Origin: JACVRM01 sp963817375
Lineage (GTDB): Bacteria; Actinomycetota; Thermoleophilia; Gaiellales; Gaiellaceae
Length of the DNA stretch: 64,000 nucleotides
Assembly: GCA_963817375.1 (NCBI GenBank)
Contig: CAWFOB010000002.1
Span: 62,001 to 126,000, forward strand
Direction of reading: 5' to 3'
The translations under genes were made by a program, and so were the position numbers. Positions 26,218 to 34,356 of the stretch are shown piece by piece. The notes under the pieces were generated by a model. That model did not search any database. It was not told where the DNA came from and worked only from the letters and a program-made list of their open reading frames with translations. Each line of letters starts with the position of its first letter. Positions within the stretch are counted from its first letter, which is position 1.

Positions 26218-26685
26218 CTAGCAGAACGGCCGGTCGCCCCGGGCCCTCGAAAGGCTTGCCGCAGCGGCTCTGGCGATGAGATTTCGCAACGTTTCGTCCC
26301 CAACCTCCGCGGCCATGCGCTCGGCCTCCGCGAGGACCTCCGGATCGGTCTCCGGGGCGGCCACGGAGGCCTCGAGCGGCGCCTTCATCGCCACGGCCGG
26401 GAGGCGCCCCGGAGCGAACCGCAGGGCCGCCACAACCGCCTCTCCGGCGACCCCCTCCTGGAGGCGCGGCAGCACCTCGCCGCGGAGCTGCGTCAGCTCG
26501 AACGCCCAGGCCGAGGAGCTCGTCGAAACGTGCAGCGTGCCGTCGCGGGCGAGCGTCGCCGGCCAGGCGTTCCGGGCCACTGCGTCGCCGACAGCGCCGG
26601 GCCACGCCGCCACGATCGCCGCCATCCCGGCCGCCCCGGGGAACCGCCTGAGCTCGCGGCGCACGTCGTCGCCGATCGGCTTCAC
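26218..26685 (-). CDS. DUF721/DciA-family protein
   Basis: A 155-residue protein of the DUF721 family, which includes DciA, the ancestral loader of replicative helicase. The conserved core is visible as WPGAVGDAVARNAWPATLARDGTLHVSTSSSAWAFEL (two stretches) with ELTQLRGEVLPRL following. Its place between recF and gyrB in the dnaA operon is the standard actinobacterial location, supporting a replication role. It overlaps the recF stop by four bases and is separated from gyrB by a hairpin. Confidence 0.85.
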   Translation of the reverse strand: MKPIGDDVRRELRRFPGAAGMAAIVAAWPGAVGDAVARNAWPATLARDGTLHVSTSSSAWAFELTQLRGEVLPRLQEGVAGEAVVAALRFAPGRLPAVAMKAPLEASVAAPETDPEVLAEAERMAAEVGDETLRNLIARAAAASLSRARGDRPFC

Positions 26686-27719
26686 GCGGCCACCCCCGGG
26701 CGCACCTCGACGAGCTGCGCCGGCTCCGCGGGCAGCATGTCGGCACTCGTTGCCGTGACGATCGTCTGGCCGCCGGCGGCGATCCGCGCCGCAAGCGCGC
26801 CGCGACGCGCGCCGTCGAGCTCGGAGAGCACGTCGTCCAGCAGCAGGAGCGCCGGGCGGCCGCGATCGGCAAGGACGGCGGCCTCGGCGAGCAGCAGGCC
26901 CAGGACGGCCAGGCGCTGCTCGCCCTGCGAGCCGTAGAGCCGCAGATCGCGCTCGCCTGCGTGGATCGCCACATCGTCCAGGTGCGGGCCGAGCGTCGTG
27001 AACCCACGCTCGAGATCGCGCCCGATCCTCGCCTCCAGCGCCTCGACGGTGGGCGGGGCGCCCTCGTAGGCGAGCGAGGCGCCGTCCAGCCCGAGCTCGC
27101 CGGCGAGCTCCGTGAACAGCGGCTCGAGGAGCGCGAGCGTCTCCTTACGCGCGGCAACGAGCTCGGCGCCGAGCTGCGCGGCCTGCTCCGTCCACGGCGC
27201 GAGCGCGTCGCGCTCCGAGACGCCGGCAGCGATGCGGCGCAGCGCGGCGTTGCGATGCGATAGCGCGGCGCCGTAGCGGCCGGGCGTCGAGGCGCGCGTC
27301 GGGAGCAGCCGGCCGAGCGAACGGTCGACGTATGCGCGCCGCACCGCCGGCCCGCCCTTCACGACCGCGAGACGATCGGGCGTGAACACGAGCGTGGTCA
27401 GCTCGCTGCGGAGCTGCTCGGCGCTCGGCAGCGCCGCGCCGTTCACGCGCACGCGCTTGCCCTCGCGGCGCCGGAGCGTCACCTCGACCTCGACCGGCGA
27501 CGCCTCGCGCGTGCCGCCGACGGTGATCCGGCCGGCATCCTGGCCGAAGCGGATGAGCTGCGCGTCCACCCTCGTCCGCGGGGAGAACCCCTGCGTCCCG
27601 ACGTGCAGCGCCTCGAGCAGGTTCGTCTTGCCGACCCCGTTCGGGCCGACGACGAGCACGGTCCCGGGAGAGAGGTCGAGGTCGAGCCGCTCGTAGGAGC
27701 GGACGTCTCTGAGGCGCAC
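26682..27719 (-). CDS. recF: DNA replication and repair protein RecF
   Basis: SMC-like ATPase that helps load RecA at single-strand gaps. From GTG 27719 the protein has 345 residues. Walker A GPNGVGKT is at 25-32, the signature region near GSQGEQRLAVLGLLL and Walker B in ALLLLDDVLSELD. RecF proteins usually begin LxVxxLxLxxFRxY, and here LIVDHVRLRDVRSYERL would match, starting from a CTG at 27734 rather than the GTG at 27719; the real start may therefore be five codons upstream. Gene order dnaN-recF is conserved. Confidence 0.93.
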   Translation of the reverse strand: MRLRDVRSYERLDLDLSPGTVLVVGPNGVGKTNLLEALHVGTQGFSPRTRVDAQLIRFGQDAGRITVGGTREASPVEVEVTLRRREGKRVRVNGAALPSAEQLRSELTTLVFTPDRLAVVKGGPAVRRAYVDRSLGRLLPTRASTPGRYGAALSHRNAALRRIAAGVSERDALAPWTEQAAQLGAELVAARKETLALLEPLFTELAGELGLDGASLAYEGAPPTVEALEARIGRDLERGFTTLGPHLDDVAIHAGERDLRLYGSQGEQRLAVLGLLLAEAAVLADRGRPALLLLDDVLSELDGARRGALAARIAAGGQTIVTATSADMLPAEPAQLVEVRPGVAA

Positions 27720-27740
27720 GTGGTCGACGATCAGGCGGAG

Positions 27741-28880
27741 CTAGCCGGCAAGGCGAATCGGCATGATCAGGTACCAGAAGTCGCGCTCTGCCGATTGCAG
27801 GAGGCCGGGCCGCAACGGGCTGATCAGCCGCAGCACGATGTCGTCGCCCTGCACCGATTCGATCCCTTCGCGCAGGAACTCGGGGTTGAAGCCGATCTCG
27901 AGCTCCTCGCCGCTGAACGGCACCGGCAGCGACTCCCGCGCCTCGCCGACGTCCGGCGTGCGGGCCGAGACGGTCAACTCGCCCTCGGCGAAGCGCAGGC
28001 GCAACGGCGAGTTGCGCTGCGCGACGACCGCGACGCGGCGGACGACCTCGAGCAGCTCCTCGCGCGGCAGCGTCAGCTCGTGCTCGAAGGTGTCGGGCAG
28101 CAGCTGCTGGTAGTTGGGGAACTGGCCGTCGATCCGGCGGGTCGTCAGCAGCACGCCGGCGTCGGGCAGTGAGAAGACGAGTTGGTTGTCGTGCATGCCG
28201 AGCTCGAGCTCACCGGCGCCGGCAGCAACGCGCGTGACCTCGCCGAGCGCCCGCGCCGGCACGATCGCCTCGAGGTCGGGCGCCGCGCCCTCGACCTCCG
28301 TCTCGCGGACGGACATCCGGTATGAGTCGGTCGCGGCCATGACGAGCTTGCCGCCCTCGAAGCGGACGAGGACGCCGGTCAGCACCGGCCGCGACTCGTC
28401 GCGCGACGCAGCGCGGCCGACCTGCGCTGCGGTGCTCACCAGCGCGTCCGCGTCGATCGAGTGCAGCTGGCCGGCGGTCACGTCCGGCAGCCGCGGGAAG
28501 TCCTCCGCGCTGAGCGTATGCAGCCGGTAGCTCGCCGACCCCGACGAAAGCTCCACGATGCCCTCCTCCGGCCGGTGCGCGAAGGAGACCTCGCCGCCCG
28601 GCAGCAGGCGCGCGATCTCGACCAGGAGCCGGCCGGGCACGACGACGCGGCCCTCCGACTCCACCTGCGCATCGAGCGACGAGCGCAGCGAGAGCTCCAT
28701 GTCCGTGGCGGCGAGCGTCAGCCGGTCGCCCTCGGCCTCGAGCAGGATCCCGGACAGGACCTGCACGGTCGTTCGGGTCGACAGCGCACGCGACACGATG
28801 GCGAGACGACGCACGAGCTCGTCCCGCTCACAGGTGAGGCTCACGCCCGTCGCGGTTTCCACCACTGTCTCTATATCCAT
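27741..28880 (-). CDS. dnaN: DNA polymerase III beta sliding clamp
   Basis: A 379-residue clamp made of three repeated domains that dimerises into a ring around DNA. Typical segments include VQVLSGILLEAEGDRLTLAATDMELS, split across the first domain, RPVLTGVLVRFEGGKLVMAATDSYR in the second, and the C-terminal LLQSAERDFWYLIMPIRLAG. The ATG at 28880 lies directly after an AT-rich tract without a ribosome-binding site. It is downstream of dnaA by 137 bases, the standard order. Confidence 0.96.
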   Translation of the reverse strand: MDIETVVETATGVSLTCERDELVRRLAIVSRALSTRTTVQVLSGILLEAEGDRLTLAATDMELSLRSSLDAQVESEGRVVVPGRLLVEIARLLPGGEVSFAHRPEEGIVELSSGSASYRLHTLSAEDFPRLPDVTAGQLHSIDADALVSTAAQVGRAASRDESRPVLTGVLVRFEGGKLVMAATDSYRMSVRETEVEGAAPDLEAIVPARALGEVTRVAAGAGELELGMHDNQLVFSLPDAGVLLTTRRIDGQFPNYQQLLPDTFEHELTLPREELLEVVRRVAVVAQRNSPLRLRFAEGELTVSARTPDVGEARESLPVPFSGEELEIGFNPEFLREGIESVQGDDIVLRLISPLRPGLLQSAERDFWYLIMPIRLAG

Positions 28881-28917
28881 GTTTTAAATATTTAGAAGTA
28901 GATCGTAGTTCTAGGGA
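28881..28917 (-). promoter_or_regulatory. AT-rich dnaN upstream tract, possible near-leaderless promoter
   Basis: This is one of the few AT-rich stretches in the window. On the minus strand TAGAAC is followed after 17 bases by TATTTA, six bases before the dnaN ATG; the matches to consensus are only three of six each. The absence of a Shine-Dalgarno motif and the AT-richness fit a very short leader. Weak prediction; the rest of the dnaA-dnaN gap (28918-29017) shows nothing definite. Confidence 0.25.
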
Positions 28918-29017
28918 GTGTGGACTCCGGGGAAGACGGCACCATACGGCTCTGCTCCACGGGTTGCGCTGGGGGTCCAAAATGGGGAGAACCGGCGCTC
29001 GTCAACAGGGACATGGC

Positions 29018-30406
29018 TCATCGGACCTGCTTCACACGGGCCGTGAGCTCTTGTACCAGGTTGTACACAGACCTGTCCTCACGGATCAGGCGGGAGATCT
29101 TGGAGGTCGCGTGGATGACGGTGGTGTGGTCGCGGCCGCCGAACTCCCGGCCGATCTTCGGCAGCGAGGAGTCGGTCAGCTCGCGGGACAGGTACATCGC
29201 GACCTGGCGCGGGTAGACGATGTTCTGGGAGCGCTTGTCGCTGCAGAGCTCGTCCCGCGAGATGCCGAAGCGCTCGGAGACGGTCTGCTGGATGCGCTCG
29301 ATCGAGACCTCGGGCACCTCGCCGCCGGGGAAGACGTCGCGCAGGACGTCCTGCGCGAGCTCGACGGTCATCGGCCGGCCGGTCAGCGAGGAGAACGCAA
29401 CCACGCGCGTGAGGGCGCCCTCGAGCTCGCGGATGTTCGTGGACACGCGCCCGGCGATGAAGGTGAGCAGCTCGGGGTCGGGGATGTGGATGTTCTCCGT
29501 CTTGACCTTCTTGCGCAGGATCGCGATGCGCGTCTCGAGGTCGGGCGGCTGCACGTCTGTGATCAGCCCCCACTCGAAGCGTGAGCGCAGGCGGTGCTCC
29601 AGGGTGGAGAGCTCGCGGGGCGGGCGGTCGGACGAGATCACGATCTGCCGGCCGGCCTCGTAGAGCGTGTTGAAGGTGTGGAAGAACTCTTCCTGGATCC
29701 GCTCCTTGTGCTCCAGGAACTGGATGTCGTCGATCATGAGCACGTCGTAGGTGCGGTAGCGCTGCTTGAAGCCCTCGATGCGCTTGTCGCGGAGCGAGTT
29801 GATGAAGTCGTTCATGAACGTCTCGCTCGTCACGTAGCGAACCGACATCTCGCCGGCGTGCTCGGCGACGTACTGGCCGACTGCCTGGAGCAGGTGCGTC
29901 TTGCCCAGGCCGGTGCCTCCGTAGATGAAGAGCGGGTTGTACGCCTGGGCCGGCGCCTCGGCGACTGCGAGCGCGGCCGCGTGCGCGAAGCGGTTCGACG
30001 ACCCGATGACGAACGAGTCGAACGTGTACTTCGGGCTCATGCCCTCGACCCGCGCTGCCCGCTCGCGGACGGGCGCAGGCCCGACGGTCGCCGCCGGCGC
30101 GTCGCGCACGACGAGTTCGATGGCGAGGTCCGAGCCGGTCGCCTCGCGCGCGCTCGCGGCAATCAGGTGCACGAAATGCCCCTCGATCCAGTCCCGCGTG
30201 AAGTCGTTCGGGACGGCCAGCATGAAGCTCCCGTCCTGCAGCCCGTCGCCTTCGACCTCGCCGAACCACGTGCGGAAGGTCGAGTCGTTGAGGGATTCCT
30301 GAAGACGCCGGGAGACCTCGGCCCAGAGGTTCTGTGCTGTCTGGTCTTCTGCGCCTTCCACGGCTTCCGCCGAGCCCCTCCCTCGTCGCCGACGAGGCGC
30401 GAGCAT
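29018..30406 (-). CDS. dnaA: chromosomal replication initiator protein DnaA
   Basis: A 462-residue initiator from ATG 30406; a GTG at 30361 would give 447 residues and fits the NLWAEVSRRLQE start as well. Domain I is followed by a short linker, the AAA+ domain with Walker A GGTGLGKTH and Walker B VLMIDDIQFL, and the DNA-binding domain IV ending in GGRDHTTVIHATSKI. It binds DnaA boxes and opens the origin. It is divergent from rpmH; the 239-base gap contains DnaA-box-like sites. Confidence 0.96.
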   Translation of the reverse strand: MLAPRRRRGRGSAEAVEGAEDQTAQNLWAEVSRRLQESLNDSTFRTWFGEVEGDGLQDGSFMLAVPNDFTRDWIEGHFVHLIAASAREATGSDLAIELVVRDAPAATVGPAPVRERAARVEGMSPKYTFDSFVIGSSNRFAHAAALAVAEAPAQAYNPLFIYGGTGLGKTHLLQAVGQYVAEHAGEMSVRYVTSETFMNDFINSLRDKRIEGFKQRYRTYDVLMIDDIQFLEHKERIQEEFFHTFNTLYEAGRQIVISSDRPPRELSTLEHRLRSRFEWGLITDVQPPDLETRIAILRKKVKTENIHIPDPELLTFIAGRVSTNIRELEGALTRVVAFSSLTGRPMTVELAQDVLRDVFPGGEVPEVSIERIQQTVSERFGISRDELCSDKRSQNIVYPRQVAMYLSRELTDSSLPKIGREFGGRDHTTVIHATSKISRLIREDRSVYNLVQELTARVKQVR

Positions 30407-30433
30407 AGCAGCGTCTCGGGCCGCGCTCAACGG

Positions 30434-30460
30434 TGTATAACCCGCACCATAAACAGCCAA
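30434..30460 (-). promoter_or_regulatory. candidate dnaA promoter
   Basis: On the minus strand TATACA (30439-30434) resembles a -10 element 28 bases before the dnaA ATG. TTGGCT (30460-30455) could serve as -35 but the spacer is only 15 bases. Low-confidence reading. Confidence 0.3.
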
Positions 30461-30589
30461 TTTGCAGGGAAAAATCGTCGTCCACACAACTCTCAACACC
30501 TGTGGAAACGAGCCGTCTTCGGAGGCGAGTTTCCCGGAGTTTGCGGCTCTTTCGGGGGCTGTGGACAAAGGAGGCAGTGACCCGTTCTC

Positions 30590-30595
30590 TATACT
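30590..30595 (+). promoter_or_regulatory. candidate -10 element of rpmH
   Basis: TATACT matches the -10 consensus at five of six positions, 50 bases before the rpmH ATG. No good -35 is at the right spacing. The perfect DnaA box at 30560-30568 lies just upstream, so DnaA could influence this promoter. Confidence 0.35.
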
Positions 30596-30645
30596 TTTCG
30601 GCCGGGCGCCGACCGGCGCTTTCTCACTCTTATCCAGGACACCAG

Positions 30646-30780
30646 ATGAAGCGCACGTACCAGCCCAACGTCCGCCGCCGGAAGCGCAAGCACGGCTTCC
30701 GCGCACGCATGTCGACCCGCGCCGGCCGGATGATCCTGAAGCGCCGCCGCGCGCGCGGGCGGAAGCGGCTGTCCGCCTGA
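30646..30780 (+). CDS. rpmH: 50S ribosomal protein L34
   Basis: A 44-residue, highly basic ribosomal protein. MKRTYQPNVRRRKRKHGF and the RAGRMILKRRRARGR segment are diagnostic of L34. It opens the plus-strand operon rpmH-rnpA-yidD-yidC-jag-rsmG-parA-parB running away from the origin. A degenerate TTATCC box lies just before it. Confidence 0.98.
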   Translation: MKRTYQPNVRRRKRKHGFRARMSTRAGRMILKRRRARGRKRLSA

Positions 30781-30806
30781 CGGCCCGGGAGCCACTCCCG
30801 ACCCCC

Positions 30807-31157
30807 GTGCAGCGCAGGCACCGCCTCTCCCGCTCCCGCGACTTCGACGCCGTCTACCGCCAGGGCAAGTCGGTGTCGACGCGCGCGCTCGTCCTCTACT
30901 GGTTCGAGCGCAGCGATGACCGCGATGCCGATCCGCGCGTCGGCATCGCCGTCCCCCGCAAGGTCGGCCCGGCCGTAGTGCGCAACCGTGTGAAGCGGCA
31001 GCTCCGCGAGGCGTGGCGGGCGCAGCTCGAGCGGGCCACTCCCGGCCGCGACTACATCCTGCTCGCCCGCCCGGGGATCGCAGAGGCGGCCGAGAGCAAC
31101 GGGCTCGACTGGCTCTCCGCGCGAATCGGCGAGGCACTGGAGCAGGCGACGCCGTGA
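30807..31157 (+). CDS. rnpA: ribonuclease P protein component
   Basis: A 116-residue basic protein that assists the RNase P RNA in removing tRNA 5' leaders. The RLSRSRDFDAVYRQGKS N-terminus and the signature VVRNRVKRQLREAWR are clear. GTG 30807 was chosen because the family starts with a few basic residues before RL; an in-frame CTG overlapping the rpmH stop would add ten unconserved residues. The stop overlaps yidD as GTGA. The RNA component is not in the window. Confidence 0.95.
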   Translation: MQRRHRLSRSRDFDAVYRQGKSVSTRALVLYWFERSDDRDADPRVGIAVPRKVGPAVVRNRVKRQLREAWRAQLERATPGRDYILLARPGIAEAAESNGLDWLSARIGEALEQATP

Positions 31158-31411
31158 GCCGGATCCTCCGCCTGCCCGGATACGCCGGCGCCGGTCTCGT
31201 GCTTGCCTACCGCTACACGCTCGGCACGCTCTTTCCGGCGAGCTGCAAGTACCACCCGTCGTGCTCGCGCTACGCGATCGAGGCGCTGAAGCAGTACGGC
31301 CTCGTGCGCGGAAGCGCCCTCACGGTCTGGCGGCTGCTGCGCTGCAACCCCTGGAGCCGCGGCGGCGTCGACCACGTCCACGACCAGACGCTCTTCCGGA
31401 GCCGCTCGTGA
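31154..31411 (+). CDS. yidD: membrane protein insertion efficiency factor YidD
   Basis: An 85-residue small membrane-associated protein that aids YidC-dependent insertion. The cysteine-rich family signature FPASCKYHPSCSRYAIEAL is present, followed by WRLLRCNPWSRGGVDHV. An N-terminal hydrophobic helix (LPGYAGAGLVLAYRY) precedes it. GTG start overlaps the rnpA stop, and its own stop overlaps the yidC GTG, so translation is coupled along the operon. Confidence 0.95.
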   Translation: MSRILRLPGYAGAGLVLAYRYTLGTLFPASCKYHPSCSRYAIEALKQYGLVRGSALTVWRLLRCNPWSRGGVDHVHDQTLFRSRS

Positions 31412-32259
31412 TCCTTCCGCTCCTCTCCATCCTCGACCCGCTCGAGCGTCCGCTCCGGTGGATGTTGATCCACCTGTACACGGACGTCGGCCTGACGTGG
31501 GCCTGGTCGATCGTCGTCCTCACGATCATCGTCCGGCTCGCCATGGTCCCGCTCACCGTCCGGCAGATCCACTCGATGCAGCGGATGCAGGCCTTCCTGC
31601 CGGAGATGAAGGAGATCCAGAAGAAGTACAAGGGCGACAAGCAGAAGCAGAACGAGGAGCTCATGAAGTTCTACCGGGAGCGCAACATCAACCCGGCTGC
31701 CTCGTGCCTGCCGATGCTCGTCCAGATCCCGATCTTCTTCGCGCTCTACTTCGTTCTCAAGAACTTCGAGAAGACGGTGCTGAAGGACTACCCGGGCTCC
31801 GACCTGGGCTGGCTGCACCTCGTCCCGAACATCACCGACAACATCACGGCCCACTGGTCCGGCTACCTGCTGATCGCCATCTACGCCGGCAGCCAGGTGG
31901 CGTCGACGTACTTCATGTCGACCACGATGGACAAGACCCAGCGGATCCTGTTCATGGTCCTGCCGCTCGGGTTCGTCTTCTTCATCGTCAGCGGGAGCGT
32001 CGTGTTCCCGGCCGGGCTGCTCCTCTACTGGGTGACCACGAACCTGTGGACGGTCGGGCAGGGGCTCGTGACGCGGCGGCTGGTGCCGCGCAACGTCGCG
32101 GCCACCGAGAAGCGGTCGTCGCGGACACCGCCGCGCGGCACCGGACCCAAGGGCCAGGAAGGCAACGGCGGCGCCCCGGCGCAACCGTCTGGCCCGCCGC
32201 CCGCGCCGGCTGCGCCCCGACGCGTGAAGCGCAAGAAGCAAAACCGCGCGAGGCGTTAG
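31408..32259 (+). CDS. yidC: membrane protein insertase YidC/Oxa1
   Basis: A 283-residue insertase of the short, Gram-positive/actinobacterial type without the large periplasmic domain. Membrane segments appear at about 28-50 (WAWSIVVLTIIVRLAMVPLT), 103-120, 150-170 and 185-225. The charged cytoplasmic hairpin MQAFLPEMKEIQKKYKGDKQ and LMKFYRERNINPAASCLP are diagnostic. The C-terminus is proline- and basic-rich (ending KRKKQNRARR), as in insertases that bind ribosomes. There is no lipobox. Confidence 0.95.
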   Translation: MILPLLSILDPLERPLRWMLIHLYTDVGLTWAWSIVVLTIIVRLAMVPLTVRQIHSMQRMQAFLPEMKEIQKKYKGDKQKQNEELMKFYRERNINPAASCLPMLVQIPIFFALYFVLKNFEKTVLKDYPGSDLGWLHLVPNITDNITAHWSGYLLIAIYAGSQVASTYFMSTTMDKTQRILFMVLPLGFVFFIVSGSVVFPAGLLLYWVTTNLWTVGQGLVTRRLVPRNVAATEKRSSRTPPRGTGPKGQEGNGGAPAQPSGPPPAPAAPRRVKRKKQNRARR

Positions 32260-32271
32260 GAACGGGCACTG

Positions 32272-32928
32272 ATGGAGGTCGAAGCCACCGGTGAGACGGT
32301 CGGCGAGGCGAAGTGGGCCGCGCTGCGCGAGCTCGAGCGCATGGCGCCCGGGCTCGACAAGGCGAGCGTCCGCTTCCAGGTCATCTCCGAGGGGGAGCGG
32401 GGCCTGCTCGGGGTCGGGTACTCGCCGGCGCGGGTGATCGCCGCTCTCGACGATCCGGTGCCGGCCGGCGAAGAGGCTGCCGGGCCGCTCGCCTCGCGCG
32501 TGCGCGAGATCCTGCTGGAGGTCGTTGCCGGGCTGGAGCTCGACGCCGCGCTGTCGGTCTCCGAGGACGACGAGGCCGTGACCGCCACGCTGACCGGCGG
32601 CGACCTCGGCCGCGTGATCGGGCGGCACGGCCAGACGATCGACGCGCTCCAGTACCTGGTCAACGCGATCATCCATCGGAGCGACGAGTACAAGCCGGTC
32701 GTCGTTGACGCTGCCGGGTATCGCGCCCGGCGGGAGGCGACGCTCGAGACGCTCGCCGAGCGGACGGCCTCGCGCGTGCGTTCGAGCGGCGAAGCGGTGG
32801 CGCTCGAGCCGATGACGGCCGTCGAGCGGAAGATCGTGCACGTCCATCTGAAGGAGCTCGGGCTCGAGACGCGGAGCGAGGGCACGGAGCCGAACCGCTA
32901 CGTCGTCGTCTCGCTTCCAGCCGAGTAG
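32272..32928 (+). CDS. jag: RNA-binding protein Jag/KhpB
   Basis: A 218-residue protein with the Jag architecture: an N-terminal Jag-N domain (EATGETVGEAKWAALRELE), a KH domain with the GxxG loop in GRVIGRHGQTIDALQYLVN, and a C-terminal R3H domain (MTAVERKIVHVHLKEL). It binds RNA and affects cell elongation and division in Gram-positive bacteria. It sits between yidC and rsmG as in most genomes with this cluster. Confidence 0.93.
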   Translation: MEVEATGETVGEAKWAALRELERMAPGLDKASVRFQVISEGERGLLGVGYSPARVIAALDDPVPAGEEAAGPLASRVREILLEVVAGLELDAALSVSEDDEAVTATLTGGDLGRVIGRHGQTIDALQYLVNAIIHRSDEYKPVVVDAAGYRARREATLETLAERTASRVRSSGEAVALEPMTAVERKIVHVHLKELGLETRSEGTEPNRYVVVSLPAE

Positions 32929-33019
32929 CGATCCCCGGCTCGCGGCGTGGCTCGACGCGCTGCTCGAGACGCCGGGCCTGACGGGGATCACCGACCGCGC
33001 CGCGGCCTACCGCCAGCAT

Positions 33020-33529
33020 GTGCTCGACAGCCTCGCGGCGGCTGATGTCGTGGGCGGGTCGGAGGGCCCGGTCGTCGACGTCGGCTCGGGCGGTGGCGCA
33101 CCGGGTCTTCCGCTCGCCGCGGCGTTTCCAGCGCGCGAGCTGACGCTGCTCGAGGCCGGGGGCCGGAAGTGCGACTTCCTCCGACAGGTCGCAGGGGACT
33201 TCCCGAACGTCCGCGTCGTCCACGGGCGCGCCGAGGAGCAGGAGACCGATGCGTGGGGCGTGGCGGTGGCGAAGGCGCTCGCGGAGCCGCCCGTCGCTGT
33301 GGAGTGGTGCCTGCCGCTGGTGCGGCCGGGCGGACTCGTTGTGCTCTACGTGGCCGCGGATGCGGATGTCGGTCGCGTGTCGGCCGTGGCCCGGCGCGTG
33401 GGCGGCGGCGAAGCGCGGGTCGTGCCCGTCTCGGACACGCGTGCGCTGCTCGTGATCGGAAAGCTCGAGCCCACGCCGCCCGGCTTCCCGCGCCGCCCGG
33501 GCGCCGCCCGGAAACGTCCTCTCGCGTAA
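33020..33529 (+). CDS. rsmG: 16S rRNA (guanine-N7) methyltransferase RsmG, start unresolved
   Basis: SAM-dependent methyltransferase modifying G527 of 16S rRNA. The SAM site is VVDVGSGGGAPGLPLAAAFP, followed by LLEAGGRKCDFLRQV and later VAVAKALAEPP. GTG 33020 is the first canonical start in frame, giving 169 residues, but family similarity clearly extends upstream through LAAWLDALLETPG and TDRAAAYRQHVLDSL back to about 32936. That part has no ATG, GTG or TTG after the jag stop, so a non-standard start or a small sequence error is likely. Expected full length is about 200 residues. Confidence 0.85.
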   Translation: MLDSLAAADVVGGSEGPVVDVGSGGGAPGLPLAAAFPARELTLLEAGGRKCDFLRQVAGDFPNVRVVHGRAEEQETDAWGVAVAKALAEPPVAVEWCLPLVRPGGLVVLYVAADADVGRVSAVARRVGGGEARVVPVSDTRALLVIGKLEPTPPGFPRRPGAARKRPLA

Positions 33530-33543
33530 GTACCCTGCGCCGC

Positions 33544-34356
33544 GTGGCCGGGACGATCTACGCCCTTGCGAACCAGAAGGGCGGCGTCGGGAAGACCACG
33601 ACGGCCGTCAACCTCGCCGCGTGTCTCGCCGAGGCGGGAGAGCGCGTGCTCGTGGTCGACCTCGACCCGCAGGCGAACGCCACCTCGGGGCTCGGGTTGG
33701 AGCGGTCGGAGCCGTCGACCGCCGACCTGCTCGACGGCGTCGCGCTCGACTCCGTCATCCAGCACACGCGCTTCGCGAATCTGGACGCGGTGCCGGCCAG
33801 CCCCGACCTTGCAGGCTCGGCCGCCGAGCTCGGCCGCCGCGACGCGAGCGAGCGGTACCTGGCCGACGCGCTGGGGCCGGTGCGCGACCGGTACGGGTTC
33901 ATCTTCGTCGACTGCCCCCCGTCGCTCGGGCCGCTGACCGTGAACGCGCTCGCCGCGGCCGACCGCGTGCTCGTGCCCGTGCAGGCCGAGTACTACGCGA
34001 TGGAGGGCCTGGCGCAGCTGCTGCAGACGATCAGCGTCCTGCGCGCGAAGCTCAATCCCCATCTCGCCGTCGCCGGGGTCGTCCTGACGATGGTGGACGG
34101 GCGGACACGGCTGTCGGCCGACGTCGCGGCCGAGCTCGACCGTCATCTCGGCGACCTGCTTTTCAGCGCTCGCGTCCCGCGCTCCGTCCGCCTCGCCGAG
34201 GCGCCGAGCCACGGCCTCCCGGTCATCCACTACGATCGCCGCTCCGCCGGGGCGGCCGCCTACTGGGACGTCGCCAACGAGCTGATCGAGCGCGTCGCCC
34301 AGCATCGTGAGAGCGCCGAGGCGACCGATCTCGTGATCGCGGGAGACCGCTGGTGA
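33544..34356 (+). CDS. parA: chromosome partitioning ATPase ParA
   Basis: A 270-residue deviant-Walker ATPase of the ParA/Soj type that moves origin regions. The P-loop is ANQKGGVGKTTTAVNLA with the signature lysine, followed by VVDLDPQANATSGLG and FVDCPPSLGPLTVNAL. It lacks an N-terminal DNA-binding extension, so it is chromosomal-type. GTG start. The stop overlaps the parB GTG as GTGA. Confidence 0.95.
   Translation: MAGTIYALANQKGGVGKTTTAVNLAACLAEAGERVLVVDLDPQANATSGLGLERSEPSTADLLDGVALDSVIQHTRFANLDAVPASPDLAGSAAELGRRDASERYLADALGPVRDRYGFIFVDCPPSLGPLTVNALAAADRVLVPVQAEYYAMEGLAQLLQTISVLRAKLNPHLAVAGVVLTMVDGRTRLSADVAAELDRHLGDLLFSARVPRSVRLAEAPSHGLPVIHYDRRSAGAAAYWDVANELIERVAQHRESAEATDLVIAGDRW

Larger units (their letters stand above)
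30407..30645. other. candidate replication origin (oriC), dnaA-rpmH intergenic region
   Basis: A 239-base region between divergent dnaA and rpmH. It holds one perfect high-GC-type DnaA box (TGTGGACAA, 30560-30568, reverse of TTGTCCACA) and three degenerate ones: TCGTCCACA at 30478-30486, TGTGGAAAC at 30501-30509 and TTATCCAGG at 30630-30638. An A/T-richer stretch at 30434-30476 could be the unwinding element. In several actinobacteria oriC lies between dnaA and dnaN, but that gap here is 137 bases and has no good box. Confidence 0.5.

Noticed and set aside
28918..29017. Origin of replication between dnaA and dnaN
   Set aside because: No DnaA-box-like sequence in this short gap; one TTGTACACA lies inside the 3' end of dnaA only.
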